From: Sinomonas sp. P10A9
GTDB lineage: Bacteria; Actinomycetota; Actinomycetes; Actinomycetales; Micrococcaceae
NCBI RefSeq assembly: GCF_041022165.1
Contig: NZ_CP163302.1
Span: 1,240,001 to 1,304,000 of the forward strand
Reading direction: 5' to 3'
Length of the DNA stretch: 64,000 bases
Of the stretch, positions 30,224 through 39,502 are shown piece after piece. How positions within the stretch are numbered: position 1 is the stretch's first letter; every line of letters begins with the position of its first letter. The translations under genes and the position numbers were made by a program. The notes below the pieces were generated by a model that did not search any database, was not told where the DNA came from, and worked only from the letters and a program-made list of their open reading frames with translations.

Positions 30224-31759
30224 TTAGTGGACGCTCGGGACGGCGATGGCCTCGCCTTCGACGTCCTCGAACGTGCACTTGCGGTCGGCCAGGAAGTAGA
30301 AGTTGACCGCCGCGATGCCGGCACCGAAGAACCACGTGAACGAGCTCAGCGGCGCGAGGACTGGGACAAACCCGATGACCAGCGCCACGGCCGCCGCGGG
30401 GATGAGCGCCGCGATGGCCTTCGGGTTGATGCCCCTCGCGTAGTGGTACGTGCCGTCGCGGGCCTCGGAGTAGAGGGCCGGGACGTTGACCCTGCCGCGG
30501 CGGACGAGCCAGTAGTCGGCCATGATCACGCCGAAGAGCGGGCCGAGGAGGGCACCGAGGCCGCCGAGGAAGTACTCGATCACCGCGGGGTTGTTGTACA
30601 GGTTCCAGGGCAGGATCACGAGTCCGATCACGGCCGAGACGAGCGCTGCGCGGCGGAAGTTGAGCCTGCGCGGGAACAGGTTGGTCAGGGCGTACGTCGG
30701 TGCGACGAAGTTGGCCATGAGGTTCACGGCGACGGTCAGGACCAGGAGCGCGGTGGATGCTGCTGAGAGCAGGAACGTGTTGGGGATCGAGGCAACGATG
30801 TCCGAGGGGCTCCCGATGATGTGGCCGTTGATCTTGAACTGGGCACCGACGAGGACCACAGTGATGGTGCCGAAGAGGAGCATATTGATCGGGATGCCCC
30901 AGAAGTTGCCCTTGACGATCGACTTCTTGGACCGCGCCGAGCGCGTGAAGTCGCAGAAGTTCAGGACGAACGTGCCGTAGATCGAGACCCACAGGGCGCC
31001 GCCGCCGAGGACCTTGAGCCACATGTCGCCGCCGCTGAGCTCGTGGCCCGTGTTCCACGCGATCGAGAATCCGGCCTGCGAGAACATCCAGATCGCGAGA
31101 GCCGCCATCGTGGCGAGGATGACGGGGCCGGCGAAGGCCTCGTACTTGCGGATCATCTCCATGCCGTAGGAGACGATGACGACCTGGACGATCCAGAGGG
31201 CGACGAACGCCATCCAGCCGAGCGCGGAGAGTCCCAGGATCGAACCCTCGTCGAGCGGCTTGAGGTCCGGGAAGACGGCGATCAGGAGGACCCGCAGCAC
31301 TACGGACGCGAGGTATGTCTGGATGCCGAACCACGCAACGGCCACGCCGCCGCGGATGAGCGCCGCGATCTGGGCGCCGTGGATGCCGAACGCGATCCGG
31401 CTCATGACGGGGAAGGGGACACCCGTCTTCTGGCCCATGAAGCCGGAGAGGGTCAGGAGGGCGAAGAGCAGTGCCGCGCCAACTCCGAGGGCCGCGAGGA
31501 CCTGCCAGCCGCCCAGGCCGAGGGCGAAGAGCCCGATGGCGAAGGCGTAGTTGCCGAGGCTGTGCACGTCGTTGGCCCACAGCGTGAAGATGCTGTAGGC
31601 GGTCCAGCTGCGGCCCTCGCGCCGGGTCGGCGCGAGGTCCCTGTTGTAGAGGCGGGGGCTGAGGCCGGTCGGCACCGCGGATGCTGCGTGCCTGGCCTCC
31701 GTGTGGGCCACGTCTTCAGTGTCCAGCGTCTGGACGGCGGTGTCCTGTGTGCTGTTCAT
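30224..31759 (-). CDS. NCS1-family permease (hydantoin/allantoin/nucleobase-type)
   Basis: 511 residues from ATG 31759 (AGAGAG site). Twelve membrane segments and NCS1 motifs: NRDLAPTRREGRSWTAYSIF at the N terminus, WANDVHSLGNYAFAIGLF (TM1), GGVAVAWFGIQTYL, FCDFTRSARSKKS, and the LAPTYALTNLFP/NLYNNPAVIEYFL region. Like Mhp1 or PucI it should be a Na+ or H+ symporter for hydantoins, allantoin or purines. With the racemase gene next in the operon, a 5-substituted hydantoin is the simplest guess. Twin operator-like sites lie upstream at 31899-31935. Confidence 0.88.
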   Translation of the reverse strand: MNSTQDTAVQTLDTEDVAHTEARHAASAVPTGLSPRLYNRDLAPTRREGRSWTAYSIFTLWANDVHSLGNYAFAIGLFALGLGGWQVLAALGVGAALLFALLTLSGFMGQKTGVPFPVMSRIAFGIHGAQIAALIRGGVAVAWFGIQTYLASVVLRVLLIAVFPDLKPLDEGSILGLSALGWMAFVALWIVQVVIVSYGMEMIRKYEAFAGPVILATMAALAIWMFSQAGFSIAWNTGHELSGGDMWLKVLGGGALWVSIYGTFVLNFCDFTRSARSKKSIVKGNFWGIPINMLLFGTITVVLVGAQFKINGHIIGSPSDIVASIPNTFLLSAASTALLVLTVAVNLMANFVAPTYALTNLFPRRLNFRRAALVSAVIGLVILPWNLYNNPAVIEYFLGGLGALLGPLFGVIMADYWLVRRGRVNVPALYSEARDGTYHYARGINPKAIAALIPAAAVALVIGFVPVLAPLSSFTWFFGAGIAAVNFYFLADRKCTFEDVEGEAIAVPSVH

Positions 31760-32102
31760 GATTGAACTCTCTGGGATCGGGTCAAGGACGGCGCGCAACT
31801 TGGTGATGCACTGGCCTCTGGGATCTTCTGAGGCTCAGCAGTGCGGTCCGAGGGGCCGCATGTGGTGCAAGTCTCGGGGAGGTGTGACCCGCGTCTCGCT
31901 TTGGTATTCCAAAGTTAGTCCACTGGTATCCCAAATGGCAATGGGTTTGAGGGGTCAAAAAATGACGCCGCGGTGGGGCACGCCGTGATTCCGTGGAACC
32001 GTGCGTGTCCCGACGCGGCGTCGGGGAGGGCCGGGGCTGGGCCTCAGGGGGGAAGGCCCAGATCCTGCCCTCGATTCCGGCGTGGTGCCGGAGGCTCGCC
32101 TA
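31760..32102. other. Intergenic region upstream of the permease
   Basis: 343 bp without a gene. It contains the twin GGTATYCC sites (31899-31935) that probably regulate the permease/racemase operon. The rest (31940-32102) holds the 3' flank of the Rpf gene and no clear ORF, hairpin or repeat. Confidence 0.6.
31899..31935. promoter_or_regulatory. Twin operator-like palindromes upstream of NCS1 permease
   Basis: CTTTGGTATTCCAAAG (31899-31914) is a perfect palindrome with 6-bp arms around TATT. A second copy of the core, TGGTATCCCAAA (31924-31935), lies exactly 22 bp (two helical turns) after the matching TGGTATTCCAAA at 31902. Such GGTAT-x-CC sites are typical of GntR-family repressors. The regulator is not in the immediate neighbourhood. 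Confidence 0.6.
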
Positions 32103-32849
<747 letters not shown>

Positions 32850-32991
32850 TCAGGTCATGGTGGCTGCGCAGACGGCGGCGAACGGTGGACGGCAGCACCC
32901 GGCATATGTGGCCAGCGGCCGTGGGCCACAGGCTTTGTTGGCGCCTCGCTGGGGGATGGCGGGCGGTAGGTCCGTTATCGAACTGACACCT

Positions 32992-33020
32992 ACCGTAGGG
33001 TACTAATCCGTCGTTGCCAA
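32992..33020 (-). promoter_or_regulatory. Candidate rpf promoter
   Basis: On the minus strand TTGGCA (33020-33015) and TACGGT (32997-32992) are separated by 17 nt, close to a sigma-70 -35/-10 pair, about 220 nt before the rpf start. This leaves a long untranslated leader. Weak evidence. Confidence 0.3.
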
Positions 33021-33063
33021 ATTGTGACCAATTCCGCGCGTCGTCCGCGTAACCTCCGGAGGC

Positions 33064-36000
33064 CTACTCGAGGAGTCCCCGGACGTCGTCTGCAGTCAGC
33101 GTCGAGGAGAACATCGCGTCGTCATCCATGACCGAGGAGAACAGGGCTGCCTTCTTCTCCTTGAGGGCAATGACCTTGTCCTCGATGGTGCCCTTGGCCA
33201 CCAGACGATACGTCATCACACGCCGGGTCTGTCCAATCCGGTGGGCGCGGTCCACCGCCTGGGCCTCGGCCGCGGGGTTCCACCAGGGGTCGAGCAGGAA
33301 GCAGTAGTCCGCCTCCGTCAGGTTCAGCCCGAACCCGCCTGCCTTGAGAGAGATGAGGAAGACCGGAGCCTCGCCCTGCTTGAACCTGCCAACGACCTCG
33401 CCGCGGCGCTTCGTGGACCCGTCCAGGTACTCGTACGGAACCCCCGCCGCATCCAGTCGGGCGGCGGCCTTCTTCAGGAAGGACGTGAACTGGCTGAACA
33501 CGAGCGCGCGGTGGCCCTCCGCCACCACGTCGTCGAGCTGCTCGAGGAGGGTGTCCAGCTTGGCCGGGGACACGCCGCTGTGCGTCTCGTCGACGAGCGA
33601 CGGGTCCAGCGCCATGAGCCGCAGCAGCGTGAGGGAGCGGAACACGATGAACCGGTTCCGGTCAAGGTCCTCGACGAGGCCGAGGACCTTCTCGCGCTCG
33701 CGCTGGAGGTACTGCTCGTAGAGCTTGCGGTGCCTCGGGTCGAGCTCGACGTCGAGGCGCTGCTCGAGCTTCTCCGGCAGCTCAGTGGCGACCGCCTCCT
33801 TGGTGCGGCGCAGCATGAGCGGCCGCGCACGACGGCGCAGCCTCGCCAGACGCTCGGAGTCGCCGTTCTTCTCGATCGGCTTCGCGAAGTCCTGCCCGAA
33901 GTGGTTCGCGGCCGGGAACAGGCCCGGGGCGACGATCGCAAAGAGGGACCACAGCTCCATGAGATTGTTCTCGAGGGGCGTTCCGGTCAGGGCGAGTTTG
34001 AACGGGGTCTCGAGGTCCCTCGCGAACTGGTGGGCCTTGGTGGCACGGTTCTTGAGGAATTGGGCCTCGTCCATGATGAGGCCCGCCCAGGGGAGGGCAG
34101 CGTAGGCCTCGTAGTCCAGGCGGAACAGGGCATAGCTCGTCACGACGATGTCCGCGGCCTGCGCCGATTCCGAGATCGGGGTGCGGGACTTGCCCTCGGT
34201 ATCCGTGAGGGCCACGGTGCGCAGCCCCGGGGCGAACCTGGCGGCCTCGGCCTCCCAGTTCGAGACGACGGAGGTCGGGGCGACGACGAGGAACGGGGGC
34301 TTCGACTCCGTTGCGCTCCGCTCAACCACGGGTGGTTGAGCCGTGTCGAGACCCCTCGTGTGCAGGATGAGGGCAAGCGTCTGGAGGGTCTTGCCGAGGC
34401 CCATGTCATCGGCGAGGATGCCGCCGAGCCCGTGCCGGTGCAGGAAGGCGAGCCACTGGAACCCCTCGTCCTGGTAGGGACGGAGCTCGGCGTTGAGCCC
34501 GCTGGGCACGGGAACCCTGTCCAATGCGGTCGGGTCCAGGAGCCCCGCAACGGTCTGCTTCCAGCGCGGCGGCTCGACTGTCTCGCCGGCGATTTCGGCG
34601 AGCTCGTCCCACAGGCCCGCCTGGTAGACGCTCAGACGCGGGGGCTTCTTGGATGACGGACCCTCGACGCGCCACTCGCGCAGCTCGTGGGACTCGTCGA
34701 TGATCCGCTTGAGCCGCTCGATTTCTGGGGTATCGATCCGGAACCAGCTCTTGTCCGGCATGAGCACCTTGGTGCGGCCGCGGGCCAGGGCAGTGAAGAT
34801 GTCCTGGAAGGGGATGTTCCGGCCGGCGATCGTGACCATGAGGCCCAGATCGAACCAGTCGTTCTTGTCGGATTCGACGGCGCTGAGCACGAGCCTCGGC
34901 GTCCCTTCGAGGCGCCGGTAGTCCGGCTTCGTCCCCTCGACCCTGACGGTGACGCCGCCGAGCCCATCGAGGGCCGGCAGGATCCGTTCGGTGAACTCGG
35001 CCGTCTCGAGGTCTTCCAGCCGGGCAGGCCCTACGGGGTGGCCTCGCAACGGGCTGTCTGCGAGGATTGCCGCCACTCGCGCGAGCGTCTCCTCCTCGGC
35101 TGCATCGTCCCGCCGCACCGCCTCGTCCGGCGACGGCACGAGTGGGTGCTGGCGCACGCCGTCGCCCGTCCGGTACTCCCAGTGCCACGCGAGCCGCAGC
35201 ACGTCCTGGGGTTCGAACATCGCGGTGAGCACCAGCAGGGGCGGCTCGATCGGCGGGAGGTCGAGCGCGGCGTCGACCGCCAGCGTGACCGACCGGGCCA
35301 GATCGGGGTAGAACTCGGCGAGGAAAGCCTCGCGGTCCGAGGCCGGGATGATCACGCCGTCCTGGGCCGCAAGCAGGGCGCGCTCTCGATCTCCCAGGCG
35401 GGACGCGGCACGGGCCAGGACGATCATGTCCTCGCGCTCGCCGGTGCGCACGACGGCGTAGGCGCCGTGGTCTCCGATCGTTCCCGCCCTGTCGGTCGGC
35501 AGGGCGACGTCGCCGACCGACAGGGACGGGACGAGCCGGAGCGCGCCCTCGTCCGCTGAGGGGAGGACATCGAGCCGGATGGCCGCGATGTCGTCGGACA
35601 CGACGACGTGGCTTCCCCGGGCCGAGCCCATGAGCTCGATACCGAGCTCTGCCGCAGCGTCGAGCAGGGTCCACAGGAGGGGGCTCGCGAACTCGTCGAG
35701 GTAGATCCACGGGTCGCTGCCGTTCCAGTAGCCCGACTCCGTGCCAAGCCTCAAGGCCTGGATCTCGCGGAAGAGGTCGAAGTGGGCCGGCACGAATTCG
35801 CCCAAGGCGTCCTGCCGTCCGAACTTACTCCAGACCATGTCGCCGCGAAGCCATCTGCCGGTGGCGGGGTTGAGCGCTACGGGGCGCACGCCGAGCTTGT
35901 GGCCCGACCGAACCCTGCTGGGCAGCGACCGCGAGTATCGCGCGCCCAGCATGGCCGTCATATCGCGGAGCTCGAACTGGAGGCCGAGCGACTTGGGTTC

Positions 36001-36477
36001 CGTGAAGCGCCTACGGTCGCCCGGTGGGCTGATGATGCGCCGCAGGTCCTGCTTCCACACAGGCTCCGATCGTCTCGCAGCAGTCAGCTCTGCGGCCTCT
36101 GCGCGGAGCCGGGTGGTGTTGGCCGTGAGCACGACCGCGGCCAGGTGCTTGCAGTCCGTAGTGACAGGGCACGTGCACCAGCCGCCGGCGTACCGGTACG
36201 ACCCCTGATGCTTCTCGAGGTACACGCCGACCTCGTAGGGCTCGTCGTCGCTGCCGAAGACCTGCGCCGTGAGCTCGGCGATCTCCGGGTGCCATGCGAG
36301 ATGCTCGACGCGCCCCTCCCGGGCGTAGGTGTGCGCCCGTGCCATGGCCGCCGGCCCCACCCGGTTGACCATCCCCGCCATGTCCACGAGGGGCAGGGCA
36401 GAGCCTTCGCCCGGCTCGGGGAAAGGGAAGGAGGCCACGGATTCATCGTCCCACGCCTCTCCGACAGCCTTCACCAC
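33064..36477 (-). CDS. SWIM zinc-finger and SNF2-family helicase
   Basis: 1137 residues (GTG 36477; the exact start is uncertain because no clear ribosome binding site is seen). SWIM zinc finger near residues 99-111 (CTCPVTTDCKHL: C-x-C..C-x-H). A long central domain precedes the helicase core. Helicase motifs: DDMGLGKTLQTLALI (Walker A), VVAPTSVVSNW (Ia), IMDEAQFLKNRAT (II, DEAQ), ALTGTPLENNLMELWSLF (III), LVFSQFTSFL (IV), ISLKAGGFGLNLTEAD (V) and DPWWNPAAEAQAVDRAHRIGQTRRV (VI, abridged). ATP-driven translocase on DNA, role unknown. Between motifs I and Ia an in-frame REP-like hairpin adds about 20 residues (ARRGLDTAQPPVVERSATES region). Confidence 0.88.
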   Translation of the reverse strand: MVKAVGEAWDDESVASFPFPEPGEGSALPLVDMAGMVNRVGPAAMARAHTYAREGRVEHLAWHPEIAELTAQVFGSDDEPYEVGVYLEKHQGSYRYAGGWCTCPVTTDCKHLAAVVLTANTTRLRAEAAELTAARRSEPVWKQDLRRIISPPGDRRRFTEPKSLGLQFELRDMTAMLGARYSRSLPSRVRSGHKLGVRPVALNPATGRWLRGDMVWSKFGRQDALGEFVPAHFDLFREIQALRLGTESGYWNGSDPWIYLDEFASPLLWTLLDAAAELGIELMGSARGSHVVVSDDIAAIRLDVLPSADEGALRLVPSLSVGDVALPTDRAGTIGDHGAYAVVRTGEREDMIVLARAASRLGDRERALLAAQDGVIIPASDREAFLAEFYPDLARSVTLAVDAALDLPPIEPPLLVLTAMFEPQDVLRLAWHWEYRTGDGVRQHPLVPSPDEAVRRDDAAEEETLARVAAILADSPLRGHPVGPARLEDLETAEFTERILPALDGLGGVTVRVEGTKPDYRRLEGTPRLVLSAVESDKNDWFDLGLMVTIAGRNIPFQDIFTALARGRTKVLMPDKSWFRIDTPEIERLKRIIDESHELREWRVEGPSSKKPPRLSVYQAGLWDELAEIAGETVEPPRWKQTVAGLLDPTALDRVPVPSGLNAELRPYQDEGFQWLAFLHRHGLGGILADDMGLGKTLQTLALILHTRGLDTAQPPVVERSATESKPPFLVVAPTSVVSNWEAEAARFAPGLRTVALTDTEGKSRTPISESAQAADIVVTSYALFRLDYEAYAALPWAGLIMDEAQFLKNRATKAHQFARDLETPFKLALTGTPLENNLMELWSLFAIVAPGLFPAANHFGQDFAKPIEKNGDSERLARLRRRARPLMLRRTKEAVATELPEKLEQRLDVELDPRHRKLYEQYLQREREKVLGLVEDLDRNRFIVFRSLTLLRLMALDPSLVDETHSGVSPAKLDTLLEQLDDVVAEGHRALVFSQFTSFLKKAAARLDAAGVPYEYLDGSTKRRGEVVGRFKQGEAPVFLISLKAGGFGLNLTEADYCFLLDPWWNPAAEAQAVDRAHRIGQTRRVMTYRLVAKGTIEDKVIALKEKKAALFSSVMDDDAMFSSTLTADDVRGLLE
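34299..34354. repeat. REP-like palindrome inside the SNF2 gene
   Basis: Perfect 9-bp arms CTCAACCAC (34321-34329) and GTGGTTGAG (34332-34340) with TTCGACTCCGTTGCGCTCCG and GTCGAGACC flanks. This is the layout of the extragenic GGTTGAGCGGAGCGCAACGG elements common in Micrococcales genomes. It is inside the coding region and keeps the frame. Confidence 0.7.
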
Positions 36478-36500
36478 ACGGACCCCATGGCCCCGAGCCG

Positions 36501-37376
36501 CTAGGAGCAGCCGGGGCCCGTGGGGTTGGTGATGCAGTTGTCCGCGTAGAGCTTGACCTCAGAGCGCCAGATGCTAAGGGCTTTCGGCGCGCTGGGTACT
36601 TGGGCCGTGCCGGCGATGGGCTGGTAGGGGCCGCCGTCTACGGAGAAGGTACCGGTGAAGACGGTGGTGAGGCCGATGCTGACGTCGGCGGTCTGGGTGA
36701 AGATGTGGCTCGTGACGGTCTTCTCGCCCCAGCGGGCCTCGGGGATCGGGCCGCCGGGGACCCCGGTGACGAGAGTGGAGCCGTCGCCGTAGGTCCAGCG
36801 GTACTCCAATGGCTTGACCTTGATGTCGACCCGCTTCCCCAGGATGTCGATGCTGAACGTCTGGTCTGCCGGATCGGCGTAGATATTGGTTTCCGCACCC
36901 TTGAGCGTGTGGCGTCCGGGCTGGCTGCCCAGTTCGGGTGCCTTGATCGGGAGCTCGCGGAGCTGCTTCTCGGTCACTGCAATGACGACGTCGCCCGGTC
37001 GCTCGGGGGGTTTGCCCGGATACAGGCAGGCCTGCTCGAGCCGCTGCCACGGCGCGTCCGGATTACGGGTGTCCCTTCGTTCCCAGACGACCATGATCCC
37101 GCCGGGTTCTGAAGTACAGCGGGAATTCAGTGCGGCGCAGGCGGTGGCGTCGATGGTGTCCACGTCATTCGCGCACGCAGGGGCGTAAGAGTAGACGAAG
37201 ACCTCAGCGACGCCCTCCACCTTGGGGAACTTGAACTCGACCTGACCGCCGGTCGTTCCATTAAGTATTGCTGTCTGGCCGTCAAAATATCCGTCAATTC
37301 CGTCTGCCGCAGCCGCGATGGGCGCGGCGAGCGCAAAGAGGATTGACATTAGCAGAGCGCTCAGGCCCGATCTCAC
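36501..37376 (-). CDS. Secreted PKD-domain protein
   Basis: 291 residues from GTG 37376, chosen because it overlaps the stop of the DUF6318 lipoprotein gene by 4 nt (GTGA); the frame remains open upstream to 37403. Signal peptide MRSGLSALLMSILFALAAPIAAA. The middle and C-terminal parts have a PKD-like fold: YRWTYGDGSTLVTGVPGGP and SHIFTQTADVSIGLTTVFTG. Cys pairs (ACANDVD, ATACAAL, SRC, QACLYPG, ADNCITNPTGPGC) suggest disulfides. Such DUF6318-PKD pairs are common in Arthrobacter genomes but have no known role. Confidence 0.75.
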   Translation of the reverse strand: MRSGLSALLMSILFALAAPIAAAADGIDGYFDGQTAILNGTTGGQVEFKFPKVEGVAEVFVYSYAPACANDVDTIDATACAALNSRCTSEPGGIMVVWERRDTRNPDAPWQRLEQACLYPGKPPERPGDVVIAVTEKQLRELPIKAPELGSQPGRHTLKGAETNIYADPADQTFSIDILGKRVDIKVKPLEYRWTYGDGSTLVTGVPGGPIPEARWGEKTVTSHIFTQTADVSIGLTTVFTGTFSVDGGPYQPIAGTAQVPSAPKALSIWRSEVKLYADNCITNPTGPGCS

Positions 37377-37999
37377 GCTTGCCCCAGCTGGCGGGCGGTC
37401 CACGAGCCATTCGCATAGGAGGCGTAAATTGCCTTAGCCTGCCCATTGTTGCCACCGTGTCGCTCTTTGCTTAGCCCCCCGGTGGCCTCGTACCACTTCG
37501 ACGACCCTTCATCGAGCATGAAGTATCCGACTGCCTGACCTAAGGGGTCCAACTTCAGATCCGAGACGAACGAGGTCGATATCCATTTCGGCCCGATCGT
37601 CCAGCCACCTGTTGCTGCGTCCTTCAGATAACCGTTGCAGACCTTGCAGTCCTCGGCCGAGATTGTCTTTAGCGGAGCCCCGTCCCTCGTTTCCAGAGCA
37701 TAAGTTGCGGTGTCGAACCAGTATTGAGTGAACGCCGCGAACCCCGCCTCCGTGTTCTCCCTCGCCGCGGCGGGCATCTCCGGCTTGGGCAGGTTTCGCG
37801 CGGGGCCAGCGGAGCTGGCAGGAGTCGGGCGTGTGTCGACGGCCGGTGTCGGCGTACCAGACGAAGTCCCCGCGGCGCCGGACGCGCTGGGCGAGGCGCC
37901 GGCGTCGGCGTTCCCACCGCAGGCTGTCAGGCCGAGCGCGGCCGTCAGGGCGAAGATGGACAGGGCAGAGCGAAGTGTGCGGCGAATCGCCATTGACAT
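37373..37999 (-). CDS. DUF6318-like lipoprotein
   Basis: 208 residues from ATG 37999 (an ATG at 37993 would also serve). Lipobox ALGLTACGG (Cys27) follows a basic, hydrophobic signal. A Ser/Thr/Pro/Gly linker (residues 30-70) leads to a globular domain starting PEMPAAARENTEAGFAAFTQYWFDT. A C-x-x-C pair (AEDCKVCNGYL) and GGWTIGPKWISTSF match DUF6318. Extracytoplasmic lipoprotein of unknown function, co-transcribed with and translationally coupled to the PKD protein gene. Confidence 0.8.
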   Translation of the reverse strand: MSMAIRRTLRSALSIFALTAALGLTACGGNADAGASPSASGAAGTSSGTPTPAVDTRPTPASSAGPARNLPKPEMPAAARENTEAGFAAFTQYWFDTATYALETRDGAPLKTISAEDCKVCNGYLKDAATGGWTIGPKWISTSFVSDLKLDPLGQAVGYFMLDEGSSKWYEATGGLSKERHGGNNGQAKAIYASYANGSWTARQLGQA

Positions 38000-38123
38000 C
38001 CCCCGACGTCGTTGGTGTGTGTGCGTCGCCGGGTGCAGGCGACGTATCTTCGGCAGTCTACAAGTTCGTGACTATCCCTGTTTCGCGGTATCCACAGGCC
38101 GTCGGCCAGACAGGCCAGCCGGG

Positions 38124-39488
38124 TCAGCCGGCGTGCGTCTCGACAGAGCTGAGGAGCCCGGCGTCGCCGGTCCCCATCCCGTAGAGGTCCCAGCCGGCCG
38201 CGCGCCAGGCGTCGCCGTCGAGCACATTGCGCGCATCGATGATGACCTGCCGGCGCACTCGCGACGCCGTCTCGAACGGGTCGAGGGCACGGAACTCGGG
38301 CCATTCGGTCAGCAGCAGCACGATCTCCGCGCCCTCGAGCGCCGCGGGGGCGGAGGATTCGAACTGCAGCTGGGGGTACCGCATCCACGCGTTGTTGATC
38401 GCTTTGGGGTCGGTCACCACCACGTGCGCACCGGCACCCGCGAGTCGCACGGCGACGTCGAGGGCGGGGGAGTCGCGGATGTCGTCGGTGTCCGGCTTGA
38501 ACGCCGCGCCGAGGACCGCGATGCGGCGCCCTGCCACGGATCCGCCGCACAGGTCCGCCGCCAGCGCAGCGACCCGCCCGCGCTGGCCCACGTTGATCGA
38601 GTCCACGAGCCCCATCCAGGCGTCCACCGAGTCGACGGCGAGATCGCGTGCCTGGGCCCGGAACGAACGGATGTCCTTGGGCAGGCACCCGCCGCCGAAC
38701 CCGAGGCCGGCCGCGAGGTACCGCTGGCCGATGCGCGGGTCGAGGCCCATCGCGGCGGAGAGCTGGGTGACGTCCGCGCCGGCCGCGTCGCACAGCTCGG
38801 CCATGGCGTTGATGTAGGAGAGCTTCGTTGCCAGGTACGCGTTGGCCGCGGACTTGATGAGCTCCGCCGTCGCGGCGTTGCACACGATTCGGGGCACACC
38901 GGCGTGCAGGAGGGGAGCGTAGACCTCGTCGAGGATCCGCACGGCCCTGTGGCCCACGCCGACGCCGGCGTCGTCGTCCGCGTCATCCACCCCGTAGACG
39001 AGGCGGTCCGGCACGAGCGAGTCCTTCACTGCCGTGCCCTGCCGCAGGAACTCGGGGTTCCATGCGAGCTCGAGGTCGTCCCGGCCCAGCCATTCGCGCA
39101 CCCGCCGTACGGTCCCGACCGGCACCGTGGACTTGCCCACGACGGCGGCACCCGCCTTGGCGCGCGCGGCCACGGAGCGGCTGGCAGCCTCGAGGTAGGT
39201 GAGGTCCGCGACATCGCTCGTCTTGGACTGCGGCGTCCCCACGCACAGGAAGTGCATGTCGCAGTCTGCAACGAGGTCCATGTCCGTCGAGAAGGCCAGC
39301 CGGCCCGTATCGCGCCCGTCGGCGAGGAGGTCTTCGAGTCCGGGCTCGAAGAACGGGGCAAAGCCGCGCGCGAGGTGGCCCACCTTGTCGGCATCCGTGT
39401 CGATGCCCACCACCGTGTGGCCCATCGAGGCGAGCGTTGCGGCGTGCACCGCGCCCAGATAACCGCAGCCAATGACCGAGATCTTCAT
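38124..39488 (-). CDS. UDP-glucose 6-dehydrogenase
   Basis: 454 residues from ATG 39488 (GGAAGGAA site); a longer open frame to 41246 is a shadow of the two upstream genes. NAD-binding motif GCGYLGAVHAATLASMGHTV at residues 7-26, VGTPQ near residue 83, STVPVGT near 120, catalytic Cys268 in GFGGGCLPKDIRSF, and the UDP-binding C-terminal domain (VLGAAFKPDTDDIRDSPAL). It oxidises UDP-glucose to UDP-glucuronate in two NAD+ steps. The gene is 14 nt downstream of a glycosyltransferase gene, so the two form an operon. Confidence 0.92.
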   Translation of the reverse strand: MKISVIGCGYLGAVHAATLASMGHTVVGIDTDADKVGHLARGFAPFFEPGLEDLLADGRDTGRLAFSTDMDLVADCDMHFLCVGTPQSKTSDVADLTYLEAASRSVAARAKAGAAVVGKSTVPVGTVRRVREWLGRDDLELAWNPEFLRQGTAVKDSLVPDRLVYGVDDADDDAGVGVGHRAVRILDEVYAPLLHAGVPRIVCNAATAELIKSAANAYLATKLSYINAMAELCDAAGADVTQLSAAMGLDPRIGQRYLAAGLGFGGGCLPKDIRSFRAQARDLAVDSVDAWMGLVDSINVGQRGRVAALAADLCGGSVAGRRIAVLGAAFKPDTDDIRDSPALDVAVRLAGAGAHVVVTDPKAINNAWMRYPQLQFESSAPAALEGAEIVLLLTEWPEFRALDPFETASRVRRQVIIDARNVLDGDAWRAAGWDLYGMGTGDAGLLSSVETHAG

Positions 39489-39502
39489 GGTGTTCCTTCC
39501 TC

